From: Aliarcobacter faecis
GTDB lineage: Bacteria; Campylobacterota; Campylobacteria; Campylobacterales; Arcobacteraceae
Direction: 5' to 3'
Assembly (NCBI RefSeq): GCF_013201705.1
Contig: NZ_CP053837.1
Location: forward strand, 1,736,001-1,800,000
DNA: 64,000 nt
Shown here: positions 37,220-47,340 of the stretch, in pieces
How positions within the stretch are numbered: the stretch's first letter is position 1
How the letters are laid out: the number at the start of each line of letters is the position of its first letter
Position numbers and translations under genes: made by a program
Notes under the pieces: model-generated
What the model was told of the DNA's origin: nothing
Database searches by the model: none
Seen by the model: the letters and a program-made list of their open reading frames with translations, nothing else

Positions 37220-37711
37220 TTATTTAATATCATCTAAAACTAAATTTAGTTCACTAAGTAGTTTTTTTCTTTGTTCTTCATCTGAAATAGCACTTTCAAT
37301 AGATTTTCTAAAAGCAGGCACATTTCCAAGAGGTCCTTTTAGAGAAACTAAAGCTTGTCTTAATTCCATTAACTTCTTCAGTTCAGGAACATTTTCAACA
37401 ATTTTTTCTGGTGATAAATCACTAATATGATTTATTTTTAATCCTACATTTAAACTATCATTTTCATCTTCACTTAATTTATTCTTTACACTAAAATCTA
37501 GTGAAATATTTTGAGCCTTTAAAACTTCATTAAAGTTATTTTTATCAACCTTAATAGCTTTTTTATTTTCTAACAATTTTTTTTCTTCATTTGGGTTGAA
37601 ATCACCTAAAACTGTTAGTTTGAAAGGTATTTCAACATCTTCTAAAGCATCTCCTATTGCTGGCTTATATGTAACATTTATTCTCTCTTTTGGGGATTCT
37701 GATTGTTTCAT
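37220..37711 (-). CDS. tssB: T6SS sheath protein TssB (VipA)
   Basis: A 163-aa small sheath subunit. PKERINVTYKPA near the start, then VEIPFKLTVLGDF, the block FNEVLKAQNISLDFSVKN, and the late GPLGNVPAFRKSIESAI motif are all typical. Pairs with TssC. It follows tssA by 17 bases. Confidence 0.97.
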   Translation of the reverse strand: MKQSESPKERINVTYKPAIGDALEDVEIPFKLTVLGDFNPNEEKKLLENKKAIKVDKNNFNEVLKAQNISLDFSVKNKLSEDENDSLNVGLKINHISDLSPEKIVENVPELKKLMELRQALVSLKGPLGNVPAFRKSIESAISDEEQRKKLLSELNLVLDDIK

Positions 37712-37728
37712 TTATTTATTTCTCCTTT

Positions 37729-39246
37729 TTAATTTAAATTTAACTCAAATGCACTATTTATATCAATTTTACATAAATTCTTATAGATATTTTTTATCTT
37801 CTCTTGTTCATATTCCAAATATGAAAAATTACTTAAAACTAAAACATATACTTTTGAAGCTAATTTAGAATTCCAATCTAAAAGATTAAAAAATTCAATT
37901 TCCTTTATTAGTTCTTCTAAAAATATTATTGCTATATCTTTTTTCCCAATTCCTATTGCAAATTCTGAGAATTTCAATCTCCAATTAAATTTTTCTTCAA
38001 AATTTTTTGATAAACTAATTTTTTCTTCAAAAAATTTTATTGCCTCATTAATATTATTATCAGAGATAAAATTATCTATTTTCTCAAAAAAATTACTCTC
38101 TTCTTTAACTTCTATATTCTGATTTACTACTTGTAACTCTTTTTCTTTTTTCTCCTTTTCTATCCAGTTTTTTGTTTTTATAGATACAAATGGAGTGTCT
38201 TCAATAAATGTTAAATTTAGAATCTGCTTATTTATATTTATAAAATGGATAAGATTCGATTTTACTTCTTCTGCTTGTCTATGAAAATTTGTATTTTTCA
38301 AAGCTTGATATGTGTAAAAATGACCATCTATCCAAAATGGACAATCTTCTAAAATCTCTTCTGCTAAAATTAATGCTTCAGCATTTTTATTTTGCTTTAT
38401 TAAACTCTCTACAAGATCTATCTCCGTTATTAAAGGTGGATAAATAGCTGTTCTTTTCCCATTTGAAGCAGGAATATCTTCAAAATCTAGTAGAAACAAA
38501 AATCTTGAAATTCTTAAAGACTTAAAATTAGAGAAATCATTTTTTCTATAATATTTTGATAACAAATAAGCACTTTTTCTTAGATTCCTTAAAACTTTAT
38601 TTGCCTCGAATTCTGTTGTTATTTCAACAATTTGAAGTTCACTATTTTGTTTTGGAATCTCTTCTTTTATATTTTTTTCAGTAACTTCAACTATATTCTC
38701 TTTTTTCTCTTCTAATTTTTCAACTATTTCCAAAATAGAAGGTTGTAAAAATTTTTTAACATCTTTAAAATATTCTCTATCTTCTTTAGTCACTTTTACA
38801 AAAACTGAAGACAAAGTTAAAAACTTTTCATATAAATTTGTATTTTTTATACTATTCTTTAAATCTAAACTATTTTCAAAATCCTTTGAAAAATTACTTT
38901 CTAACCAATCTATTATATTTAATTTTGAGTTATTTAACTTTGGATAGAAAGATGTATGAAATTTATCTATAAAGTTGATAAAACAATCTATTGAATAATC
39001 TAGCCCTTTTATATCATTCATCTTAAAATTTGCATAAAACCACCAAGAAGCAAGTTTAAAATCTTTTGTCTCATTAGAAAGCAAATATTCACAGTTTTCA
39101 ATTATCTGTCTAAAATTACAAGCTTCTTGCGTAACACTTGAAATTTTATCTATTTCTAACTCAACTTGTAAATATCTATCTTCATACTTACAATCTTTTC
39201 CAACAATAGTTCCAGATAACTCTTCTAAAATTGATTCTCTTACCAT
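37729..39246 (-). CDS. tssA: T6SS assembly protein TssA
   Basis: A 505-aa first gene of the operon. The N-terminal ImpA-like domain is recognisable (CEYLLSNETKDFKLASWWFYANF, FHTSFYPKLN, about residues 45-110), and a middle part (about 225-310) resembles the TssA linker region. The C-terminal part is helical (EKIDNFISDNNINEAIKFFEEKI) and TPR-like. TssA primes and caps sheath growth. AGGT precedes the ATG; the promoter should lie in the 164 bases shared with the effector gene. Confidence 0.9.
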   Translation of the reverse strand: MVRESILEELSGTIVGKDCKYEDRYLQVELEIDKISSVTQEACNFRQIIENCEYLLSNETKDFKLASWWFYANFKMNDIKGLDYSIDCFINFIDKFHTSFYPKLNNSKLNIIDWLESNFSKDFENSLDLKNSIKNTNLYEKFLTLSSVFVKVTKEDREYFKDVKKFLQPSILEIVEKLEEKKENIVEVTEKNIKEEIPKQNSELQIVEITTEFEANKVLRNLRKSAYLLSKYYRKNDFSNFKSLRISRFLFLLDFEDIPASNGKRTAIYPPLITEIDLVESLIKQNKNAEALILAEEILEDCPFWIDGHFYTYQALKNTNFHRQAEEVKSNLIHFININKQILNLTFIEDTPFVSIKTKNWIEKEKKEKELQVVNQNIEVKEESNFFEKIDNFISDNNINEAIKFFEEKISLSKNFEEKFNWRLKFSEFAIGIGKKDIAIIFLEELIKEIEFFNLLDWNSKLASKVYVLVLSNFSYLEYEQEKIKNIYKNLCKIDINSAFELNLN

Positions 39247-39410
39247 TTTTACCTAAATAAAAAAAATTAAATATGATTTTAGTATTTTATTCCTTTAATT
39301 CTATTTATTTATATAGTATTTTATTATTAAATAATATCATACTTTCATTATTTTTAATTTATTTTTAGATACGATACAATAATTTTAAAGATTACTAAAA
39401 TAGGAATTGT
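39247..39410. promoter_or_regulatory. Divergent promoter region of the T6SS operon and effector array
   Basis: Effector side: TACAAT at 39375-39380 as -10, then AGGA five bases before ATG 39411. The tssA side has several AT-rich -10-like boxes, none decisive. Sharing one short region suggests the machine and the effector array are switched on together. Confidence 0.45.
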
Positions 39411-42400
39411 ATGGGGAATGTTTATCAAGTAGTAGAGAAAGGTTCTATAAAATGTGCTTGTGGAGGAAAGGTTGTTTTAAAATCTTCTTCACCAAATATG
39501 GTAATAGGAGATTCCAAACCCCTATATTGGAAAGATTTACTAGGGGCAACTATAGAGAATTGTCCTAGTAATAATCCTTGCACAAAAGTATCTACAATCA
39601 CAAGTTTAGGAACAGAGAAAAATGTAGCTGATAGTTCTAGCAGTTTTTTATTAAGAACAGATGGTTTTAAATCTAACAAAGGAAGAGAGATTGTTCTTAT
39701 AGATCCTGGTCAGCATACTTCTTCTATTCCACCTACTCCTACATCTGAAAATAGTGTTGTTGATTTTGAAAAAGATATTATAGAGAGTTCACAAGAAGAT
39801 ATTGAAAAGATACATAGCACAAAATATAGACTATATTTATTAAGAAGAAGCAAAGATGAGTTAAAACCTTTAAGACCAACAAGAGCTTTTAGAAATGCAA
39901 AAGAGACAAGTCAAATAGAAGAAGAAACACTACTTACATATCAAGTATATACACATACATTTGCATATTTATATATTACACAAGAGAATATTATAAAAGA
40001 GTATAAAGTAGCATACAAGGGACAAGCATATAATGAAACATTTCTTGATATATACTTTATAGATGAAAACAATCATAAATTAGATTTTATTCCAATAGAA
40101 AAAGATAGTGAAATAAAAATATCTTATAGTAATTTTAAACTAAATATTACTAAAGATAAATCTATAATAGATAAATTAGATAAAACTACTATAAAACCAT
40201 CAAATATAGGGAATATTAAAGAAAAAGCTTTTTATAGTACCGAAGCTAGTAGATTAAACTTTAAAAGTTTAGATATAAAAGAACCTATATTTAAAAGCTA
40301 TTCAAATCATAAACCAGATTTAAAGAGTGATAAAAACATAAATATTTTTTGTGTAATAGATGATATATTAGGAGAGATTGAAGATAGATATTTTGAACTT
40401 GAAGATAGTTTTAAATATGCTTATAAACTAAATAATAGTTATATATCAAAAGTTCAAGAGATAAATAGTTATCCTGTAACTATTACATCAATACTAGATT
40501 ATTTTTATTTAAAAGAGAAAGATGAGAAACTTTTAGAAGAGCTTGAAGAGAAATATAAAAGAGTTGTAGAGATATATCTTACAGATGAAACTATAATAAA
40601 AAATATATTTGTAAAAGATAATGGAAAACTTGATTGGATATTTGAAAAAGATGAGTTTGATACAGGATTAGCTTATATATTAAAGTTTAAGCAAATAAAA
40701 TATAGTTTATTTGAAGAGTTTGAGATAAATCCAGCAAATAAAAATCCGAGTACTTATTATAAAATTGATAAAAATAGATTTCAAGCCGTAGGTTATAACT
40801 TCTCTTATCATACAAGAAATTCAAAAGATTATCTAAAGAGTACTATATTTTTAGATAATAGTGATTCAAAATTTACTTTAATAAAAGATAATGCAAATGA
40901 ACTATTAGCAAGTGTAATATTTGCAACAATATTTAGTGAGAAGTTTGATGAGTTATTAAATAATGAGATATTAAATCTTGCAAAAGAGATAGATAAGATT
41001 TTACAAAAACTAAAACCAACTCCATATTTGAATGATGATAAAAAGGAAGATTTAAAAGCTGAGATAAATAAAAATGAAATCTATAAAGAGGTCTTATCTT
41101 TAGAAGAGAATAATGGGAAAGATAGCTATTTAGATGATTATGCTAGATTGGATTTGGTTTGTAGAAAAAATTCATTTACTCAAGAAGGAAAAATAGTAAA
41201 AGAACTCTTTAAATCAAACTACCTTCATTTTCCAACAAAAGAGCAAAGTAATGATAAAGAAAATAGCCTTTTATCAAAACTATTTGGGTTTTCACAAGGT
41301 AATGAAATAGAGTTTTATAAAAAAGCAAAAGATAATAATGAGTTTAGAGTTCCAAAAGAGATTTTAGATGAGATAAAAGCTTTGCTTGTAAGTGCTGAAT
41401 TAAAATATATCTTAAATACCTATAAAGAGATAGAGTATGAAAAAGATGAAGAAAAACTATCCTATATTTTAGGACTTAAAAATATAGTCCATCTTCTTTG
41501 TGCTTCGAGGCTAAATATAGATGAAGAACAAGAGATAAACAGTATCTTTAATCCTGAACTAAAACATATTTTAGAGTTTGAAGAGTATATTATAAAAGAG
41601 AAAAATACTTTAGAAACAGAATTTAAAGCTAAATTAATCATAGATTATAAAATAACTCAAGCCCATAGTTATTTACTTCAAAAATCATATATATTTGCAA
41701 TGCTAAAAGGAAAAGAGTTTAGAGCAAATGCAGAGAATTTTACAGAAAAATATAAAAAAGAAGCAAATCAAATAAAAGAAGATATAGCAAAAGAAAACGA
41801 GCCAAAGCTTCATAGATTTGCAGAAGTAGAAAAAATAAAGATAATGAAAGAGAGTTTTGAATTTATAAAAAATGTTGAGGGTATTACTTCAAAAGTAGAA
41901 GAAGCTTTAGATAAGGTTTTAAAAGATGACACTTTAAACACAAAACACGAAACTATATTAAAATACCAAGCAAGTTTAAAAAACTTCTCAAATGTTTTTG
42001 CAGTTTTAAAAGTAGTAGATTTTTTAATAGATGAAAAAGATAAAAAGCTTATAGATTATGCAAACTTTGCAAATGATACTATTGTACTATTTAAAATAGT
42101 TAATAGTGTTTTAAAAATATCAAATGGTATGAAAGAGATTGATTTTATAAAAGCTGTTATAAATAAATTAAAAGGTAATAATATCTATTCTAATTTAGCT
42201 CCTTATATGAAAATAAATATTTTTATGCAAACAATAATAACTATTTTAGAAGTAAATGATTACAAAGAAAAAAGAGATTATTCTGCTACAAATTTAACTA
42301 TCTTAGCTTCTAGTGTCTCTTTAGCTCTACTAATATTAATCCCTAATCCTACTACGCTTGTAGTAATTGTTACTGCTCTCTCATCAATCATTTTTAGTAT

Positions 42401-43079
42401 ATCAATAGGATTAATAAAAGATAGTGAATTAACTACATTTTTAAAAAGAACTATATTCGCTAAAACTGGTATTTCAACGGAGTTTATTGCTTATGGTCCA
42501 TATATAGACAAAGATAAAAACTATAATCAAATAGTATATAATCCCTATTTCTTAGATAAAGCTTTTAAAACTAAAGAGAAACCTAATAATACTTTAGAGT
42601 TCAAAACTTCTAAAGAGTTAATAAAGTTTATAGGGAATAATTATAAAAATAAGAAAGAGTTATTTGATTTAGCTTTTAAAAATGAGTTACAGTTTTTATA
42701 TACTACTTTAGTTGGTATGAAATTGGAAATTGATGAAAGAAGAATTCAAGAAGGAAATATTACAAAACAAACTAATTTGAAAATCCCAAAAATGTTAATT
42801 GATGATGAGAATGCTGAGTTTTTACTGAATGGTGGAAAATATGATGTAAAAGATAGAAAGCTATTTAGAAATCCTAACGACAATGATTATTACTTATTTG
42901 ATTTATATAGATACTATGATAAAGGAATTCATACTATCATTTTAAACTCTTCAATAGTAAATTTAAAATATGAGTTTGAATATAAATACTCTTATGATTA
43001 TGATTTATATGCAATTAATAAAAATCCTCAATCAGAATATTATGAAATAAAAAACTTTAAGCAAACTAGCTTTAAATAA
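39411..43079 (+). CDS. T6SS effector with PAAR-like N-terminus and membrane-active C-terminus (array copy 1)
   Basis: A 1222-aa protein. Residues 1-105 are a PAAR-like (DUF4280-type) tip domain: KCACGGKVVLKSSSPNMVIG, LLGATIENCPSNNPCTKV, with four Cys. Residue 151 onward begins a long conserved body also present in copy 2. A shared junction block, KKLIDYANFANDTIVLFKIV (about residue 878), precedes the toxin tip. That tip has a hydrophobic hairpin (about 960-1000, ILASSVSLALLILI and a second helix) and a Tyr/Lys-rich end. A hairpin like this fits a pore-forming or membrane-inserting toxin, but this is inferred. No signal peptide. It is the only array member with a tip domain and a good ribosome site. 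Confidence 0.8.
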   Translation: MGNVYQVVEKGSIKCACGGKVVLKSSSPNMVIGDSKPLYWKDLLGATIENCPSNNPCTKVSTITSLGTEKNVADSSSSFLLRTDGFKSNKGREIVLIDPGQHTSSIPPTPTSENSVVDFEKDIIESSQEDIEKIHSTKYRLYLLRRSKDELKPLRPTRAFRNAKETSQIEEETLLTYQVYTHTFAYLYITQENIIKEYKVAYKGQAYNETFLDIYFIDENNHKLDFIPIEKDSEIKISYSNFKLNITKDKSIIDKLDKTTIKPSNIGNIKEKAFYSTEASRLNFKSLDIKEPIFKSYSNHKPDLKSDKNINIFCVIDDILGEIEDRYFELEDSFKYAYKLNNSYISKVQEINSYPVTITSILDYFYLKEKDEKLLEELEEKYKRVVEIYLTDETIIKNIFVKDNGKLDWIFEKDEFDTGLAYILKFKQIKYSLFEEFEINPANKNPSTYYKIDKNRFQAVGYNFSYHTRNSKDYLKSTIFLDNSDSKFTLIKDNANELLASVIFATIFSEKFDELLNNEILNLAKEIDKILQKLKPTPYLNDDKKEDLKAEINKNEIYKEVLSLEENNGKDSYLDDYARLDLVCRKNSFTQEGKIVKELFKSNYLHFPTKEQSNDKENSLLSKLFGFSQGNEIEFYKKAKDNNEFRVPKEILDEIKALLVSAELKYILNTYKEIEYEKDEEKLSYILGLKNIVHLLCASRLNIDEEQEINSIFNPELKHILEFEEYIIKEKNTLETEFKAKLIIDYKITQAHSYLLQKSYIFAMLKGKEFRANAENFTEKYKKEANQIKEDIAKENEPKLHRFAEVEKIKIMKESFEFIKNVEGITSKVEEALDKVLKDDTLNTKHETILKYQASLKNFSNVFAVLKVVDFLIDEKDKKLIDYANFANDTIVLFKIVNSVLKISNGMKEIDFIKAVINKLKGNNIYSNLAPYMKINIFMQTIITILEVNDYKEKRDYSATNLTILASSVSLALLILIPNPTTLVVIVTALSSIIFSISIGLIKDSELTTFLKRTIFAKTGISTEFIAYGPYIDKDKNYNQIVYNPYFLDKAFKTKEKPNNTLEFKTSKELIKFIGNNYKNKKELFDLAFKNELQFLYTTLVGMKLEIDERRIQEGNITKQTNLKIPKMLIDDENAEFLLNGGKYDVKDRKLFRNPNDNDYYLFDLYRYYDKGIHTIILNSSIVNLKYEFEYKYSYDYDLYAINKNPQSEYYEIKNFKQTSFK
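39862..41509 (+). repeat. Long direct repeat, copy A (pairs with 44159-45806)
   Basis: About 1.65 kb of effector 1 is repeated in effector 2 at a constant offset of 4297 bases. By eye I found one difference (G at 40691, A at 44988, a silent change). Identity falls sharply after 41509 (GAGGCT versus GAGATT), then rises again in later blocks. Confidence 0.9.
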
Positions 43080-43093
43080 AAAGGAAAAATCTT

Positions 43094-44122
43094 ATGAAAA
43101 ATATATTTAAACTAATAATTTTAATTACAATAACTTTAAACTTTGCAGCTTGTGAGCAAGAAAAAGAATATGCCAATCCAGAAAATACAAGAAAAGCTTA
43201 TTTAAAACATAAAGAAGATGCGGAAAGAGATTTTCCTAAACATACTGATATGGAAGAACCAGCTGAAAGAGATAATGAATTAAGACAGATGGGAATTAAT
43301 AATCTTTGGTATCAAGCCGTACAACACGGAAAACCAGAAGCAGCAACGCAAATAGCAATGGCATACTATGAAAAATTAAAAGATTATGAGAAAGCTATTG
43401 AGTGGTTAGAGTATTCAAACTCTATTAAACCAACAGGAAAAAACTCAGACCAAGCTTGTACAGTATATAGTGCAAAAGGTGATTTTAAAGAAGCTATAAA
43501 GTGGTGCAAACAAGCTGTTGATTTAGGATATGAAGAATCTATTACTGGTCTTGGTACTGTTTATGCTAGTAATAAAGATTATGATAATGCACTAATATGG
43601 CTAATAAAAGGTGATGAGTTAAATCAACCAAAAGCTTCTACTAATTTAGGATTTGTTTACAGTAGATTAGGAGATTTAAAAAAAGCTGAAGAGTACTATT
43701 TAAAAGCTATAAAGAACTATCCAAAAGATATAGTAAATGTTAGTAATATAATACATTTTTATCATAAATTTTTAAAAGATAATGTAAGAGCTAGTGCTTG
43801 GGCTATTGCTGGAATTAATAATATATTTTTAGCTAATAGTGTAGCTGATTTATTAATTGTAGATTTCCAAATACCTTTAGAAGATATTCAAAAAGGTCAT
43901 CAGTTACAATTAACTTCAGATGAATTTCCTTATAACTATAGTGAAAATAATTTAGCAATGATAAAAAAAAGTGGTTATGAAAGTTGGTTAAGAATGTATA
44001 AAGAAGATAAACAAAGAGAACAAGAGACTATAAAATATGAAGAAGCTCAAAGAAAAATTGTAAAAGAGTTTAATGAAAGAGTTCAAAGAGATATAGAAGA
44101 AAAAGAAAAACAACAAAAATAA
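43094..44122 (+). CDS. TPR/Sel1-type lipoprotein, immunity protein 1
   Basis: A 342-aa lipoprotein: signal helix then LNFAAC with the lipidated Cys at about residue 20. The mature part has four or five TPR/Sel1-like repeats (AATQIAMAYYEKLKDYEKAIEWL, KGDFKEAIKWCKQAVDLGYE, KDYDNALIWLIKGDELNQ, GDLKKAEEYYLKAIKNYP). A conserved tail follows, AWAIAGINNIF...LQLTSDEFPYNY. It lies 14 bases after effector 1 with AAAGGAAAAA before the ATG. A membrane-tethered periplasmic protein paired with a membrane-active effector is best read as immunity. Two relatives follow downstream behind further effector copies. Confidence 0.75.
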   Translation: MKNIFKLIILITITLNFAACEQEKEYANPENTRKAYLKHKEDAERDFPKHTDMEEPAERDNELRQMGINNLWYQAVQHGKPEAATQIAMAYYEKLKDYEKAIEWLEYSNSIKPTGKNSDQACTVYSAKGDFKEAIKWCKQAVDLGYEESITGLGTVYASNKDYDNALIWLIKGDELNQPKASTNLGFVYSRLGDLKKAEEYYLKAIKNYPKDIVNVSNIIHFYHKFLKDNVRASAWAIAGINNIFLANSVADLLIVDFQIPLEDIQKGHQLQLTSDEFPYNYSENNLAMIKKSGYESWLRMYKEDKQREQETIKYEEAQRKIVKEFNERVQRDIEEKEKQQK

Positions 44123-44136
44123 ACTAAAAACTAAAA

Positions 44137-47100
44137 ATGTCTTCATTAAATGATTTACTAAAACCTTTAAGACCAACAAGAGCTTTTAGAAATGCAAAAG
44201 AGACAAGTCAAATAGAAGAAGAAACACTACTTACATATCAAGTATATACACATACATTTGCATATTTATATATTACACAAGAGAATATTATAAAAGAGTA
44301 TAAAGTAGCATACAAGGGACAAGCATATAATGAAACATTTCTTGATATATACTTTATAGATGAAAACAATCATAAATTAGATTTTATTCCAATAGAAAAA
44401 GATAGTGAAATAAAAATATCTTATAGTAATTTTAAACTAAATATTACTAAAGATAAATCTATAATAGATAAATTAGATAAAACTACTATAAAACCATCAA
44501 ATATAGGGAATATTAAAGAAAAAGCTTTTTATAGTACCGAAGCTAGTAGATTAAACTTTAAAAGTTTAGATATAAAAGAACCTATATTTAAAAGCTATTC
44601 AAATCATAAACCAGATTTAAAGAGTGATAAAAACATAAATATTTTTTGTGTAATAGATGATATATTAGGAGAGATTGAAGATAGATATTTTGAACTTGAA
44701 GATAGTTTTAAATATGCTTATAAACTAAATAATAGTTATATATCAAAAGTTCAAGAGATAAATAGTTATCCTGTAACTATTACATCAATACTAGATTATT
44801 TTTATTTAAAAGAGAAAGATGAGAAACTTTTAGAAGAGCTTGAAGAGAAATATAAAAGAGTTGTAGAGATATATCTTACAGATGAAACTATAATAAAAAA
44901 TATATTTGTAAAAGATAATGGAAAACTTGATTGGATATTTGAAAAAGATGAGTTTGATACAGGATTAGCTTATATATTAAAGTTTAAACAAATAAAATAT
45001 AGTTTATTTGAAGAGTTTGAGATAAATCCAGCAAATAAAAATCCGAGTACTTATTATAAAATTGATAAAAATAGATTTCAAGCCGTAGGTTATAACTTCT
45101 CTTATCATACAAGAAATTCAAAAGATTATCTAAAGAGTACTATATTTTTAGATAATAGTGATTCAAAATTTACTTTAATAAAAGATAATGCAAATGAACT
45201 ATTAGCAAGTGTAATATTTGCAACAATATTTAGTGAGAAGTTTGATGAGTTATTAAATAATGAGATATTAAATCTTGCAAAAGAGATAGATAAGATTTTA
45301 CAAAAACTAAAACCAACTCCATATTTGAATGATGATAAAAAGGAAGATTTAAAAGCTGAGATAAATAAAAATGAAATCTATAAAGAGGTCTTATCTTTAG
45401 AAGAGAATAATGGGAAAGATAGCTATTTAGATGATTATGCTAGATTGGATTTGGTTTGTAGAAAAAATTCATTTACTCAAGAAGGAAAAATAGTAAAAGA
45501 ACTCTTTAAATCAAACTACCTTCATTTTCCAACAAAAGAGCAAAGTAATGATAAAGAAAATAGCCTTTTATCAAAACTATTTGGGTTTTCACAAGGTAAT
45601 GAAATAGAGTTTTATAAAAAAGCAAAAGATAATAATGAGTTTAGAGTTCCAAAAGAGATTTTAGATGAGATAAAAGCTTTGCTTGTAAGTGCTGAATTAA
45701 AATATATCTTAAATACCTATAAAGAGATAGAGTATGAAAAAGATGAAGAAAAACTATCCTATATTTTAGGACTTAAAAATATAGTCCATCTTCTTTGTGC
45801 TTCGAGATTAAATATAGATGAAGAACAAGAAGTAAATAATATCTTTAGTTCTGAACTAAAACATATATTGGAGTTTGAAGAGTATATTATAGAACAAATT
45901 AAAACACTAGATGAAGATACAATAGTTAAAAAAATCACAGATTATAAAATCAATCAAGCCCATAGTTATTTACTTCAAAAGTCATATATATTTGCAATGC
46001 TAAAAGGAAAAGAGTTTAGAGCAAATGCAGAGAAGTTTGAAAAAACTTATAAAAAAGAAGCAAGTAAAATAGAAAAAGAAATAGATAAACAAAATGAACC
46101 AAAACTTCATAGATTTGCAGAAGTAGAAAAAATAAAGATAATGAAAGAGAGTTTTGAATTTATAAAAAATGTTGAGGGTATTACTTCAAAAGTAGAAGAA
46201 GCTTTAGATAAAGTTTTAAAAGATGAACAATCTAAAACTAAACACGAAACTATATTAAAATACCAAGCAAGTTTAAAAAACTTCTCAAATGTTTTTGCAG
46301 TTTTAAAAGTAGTAGATTTTTTAATAGATGAAAAAGATAAAAAGCTTATAGATTATGCAAACTTTGCAAATGATACTATTGTACTATTTAAAATAGTTAA
46401 TAGTGTTTTAAAAATATCAAATAGTATGAAAGAGAGTGATTTTATAAAAGCTGTTATAAATAAATTAAAAGGTAAAAATATATTTATAAATGTAATAAAT
46501 CCTGTTAGACTAAGTATATTTATGCAAATAATTATAACTGTTTTAGAAACTGTTGATTATCAAGAAAAAAGAGATTTTACAGCTACAAATTTAACACTCT
46601 TCTCTTCATCTTTAATTATAATTGGTGGATTTGTATCTACTCCTTTGATATTTGTAGGAATAGTATTACTAATAGCAAGAGGACTACTAGAAAGTAGTGA
46701 ACTAGTAATATTTTTAAATAGGACAATATTAGCAGTAGATAGAACAAAATATAGACCATATTTTTTAAATGAAGCTTTTAAGAATAGTGATAAAAATATA
46801 TATTTAGAATTAGCAACTCCTAAAGAACTAATAACTTATATAGGAGAAAACTATAAAGATAATAAAGATATATTTAATTTAGCTTTTAAAAATGAATTAC
46901 AGTTTTTATATACTACTTTAGTTGGTATGAAGTTGGAAATTGATGAGAGAGTTACTCATAGAATAATTAGTGTTAGTGGTGTAACAAAAAAACTTTATAA
47001 AAAAACTATCTTAAAAATTCCTGCTTTATTAGTAGATGATGATAAATTCAAACTTATATTAAATGATTTCTCTTTTTTAAAGAATAAAGAATATTTTAAT

Positions 47101-47325
47101 AAAGAGAGAGATTATTATTTATTTGATTTAGATAAGCTTGAATTAAATAGTTTTGAAAAAAATATATTAAATGCTAATAAAGTAAAAAATGCTAATTTAG
47201 AAATAATATCTTCTATCGTAAATCTTAAATATAGTTTTATATACGATACAAATATTACAACTGACCCAATGAGCAGTTGTTATTTAAATATAAAATATTT
47301 TAAACAAACAAATTTCAATAAATAA
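44137..47325 (+). CDS. Orphan effector, array copy 2 (no PAAR-like domain)
   Basis: A 1062-aa protein. Eight new residues (MSSLNDLL) replace the first 150 residues of effector 1; from residue 9 the body is identical to effector 1 for about 550 residues, then diverges in patches. The junction block (about residue 735) is followed by a different toxin tip: a hydrophobic pair (LFSSSLIIIGGFVSTPLIFVG...), then a tail unlike copy 1 except near its end. No Shine-Dalgarno site precedes the ATG, which is 15 bases after immunity 1. Without a tip domain it probably cannot be loaded on VgrG. It may be a silent store, or may use another carrier. Confidence 0.7.
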   Translation: MSSLNDLLKPLRPTRAFRNAKETSQIEEETLLTYQVYTHTFAYLYITQENIIKEYKVAYKGQAYNETFLDIYFIDENNHKLDFIPIEKDSEIKISYSNFKLNITKDKSIIDKLDKTTIKPSNIGNIKEKAFYSTEASRLNFKSLDIKEPIFKSYSNHKPDLKSDKNINIFCVIDDILGEIEDRYFELEDSFKYAYKLNNSYISKVQEINSYPVTITSILDYFYLKEKDEKLLEELEEKYKRVVEIYLTDETIIKNIFVKDNGKLDWIFEKDEFDTGLAYILKFKQIKYSLFEEFEINPANKNPSTYYKIDKNRFQAVGYNFSYHTRNSKDYLKSTIFLDNSDSKFTLIKDNANELLASVIFATIFSEKFDELLNNEILNLAKEIDKILQKLKPTPYLNDDKKEDLKAEINKNEIYKEVLSLEENNGKDSYLDDYARLDLVCRKNSFTQEGKIVKELFKSNYLHFPTKEQSNDKENSLLSKLFGFSQGNEIEFYKKAKDNNEFRVPKEILDEIKALLVSAELKYILNTYKEIEYEKDEEKLSYILGLKNIVHLLCASRLNIDEEQEVNNIFSSELKHILEFEEYIIEQIKTLDEDTIVKKITDYKINQAHSYLLQKSYIFAMLKGKEFRANAEKFEKTYKKEASKIEKEIDKQNEPKLHRFAEVEKIKIMKESFEFIKNVEGITSKVEEALDKVLKDEQSKTKHETILKYQASLKNFSNVFAVLKVVDFLIDEKDKKLIDYANFANDTIVLFKIVNSVLKISNSMKESDFIKAVINKLKGKNIFINVINPVRLSIFMQIIITVLETVDYQEKRDFTATNLTLFSSSLIIIGGFVSTPLIFVGIVLLIARGLLESSELVIFLNRTILAVDRTKYRPYFLNEAFKNSDKNIYLELATPKELITYIGENYKDNKDIFNLAFKNELQFLYTTLVGMKLEIDERVTHRIISVSGVTKKLYKKTILKIPALLVDDDKFKLILNDFSFLKNKEYFNKERDYYLFDLDKLELNSFEKNILNANKVKNANLEIISSIVNLKYSFIYDTNITTDPMSSCYLNIKYFKQTNFNK
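44159..45806 (+). repeat. Long direct repeat, copy B
   Basis: Second copy of the effector body, starting at codon 9 of effector 2. The near-absence of even silent changes points to recent duplication or gene conversion. Confidence 0.9.
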
Positions 47326-47340
47326 AAAAGGTCAAATAAT

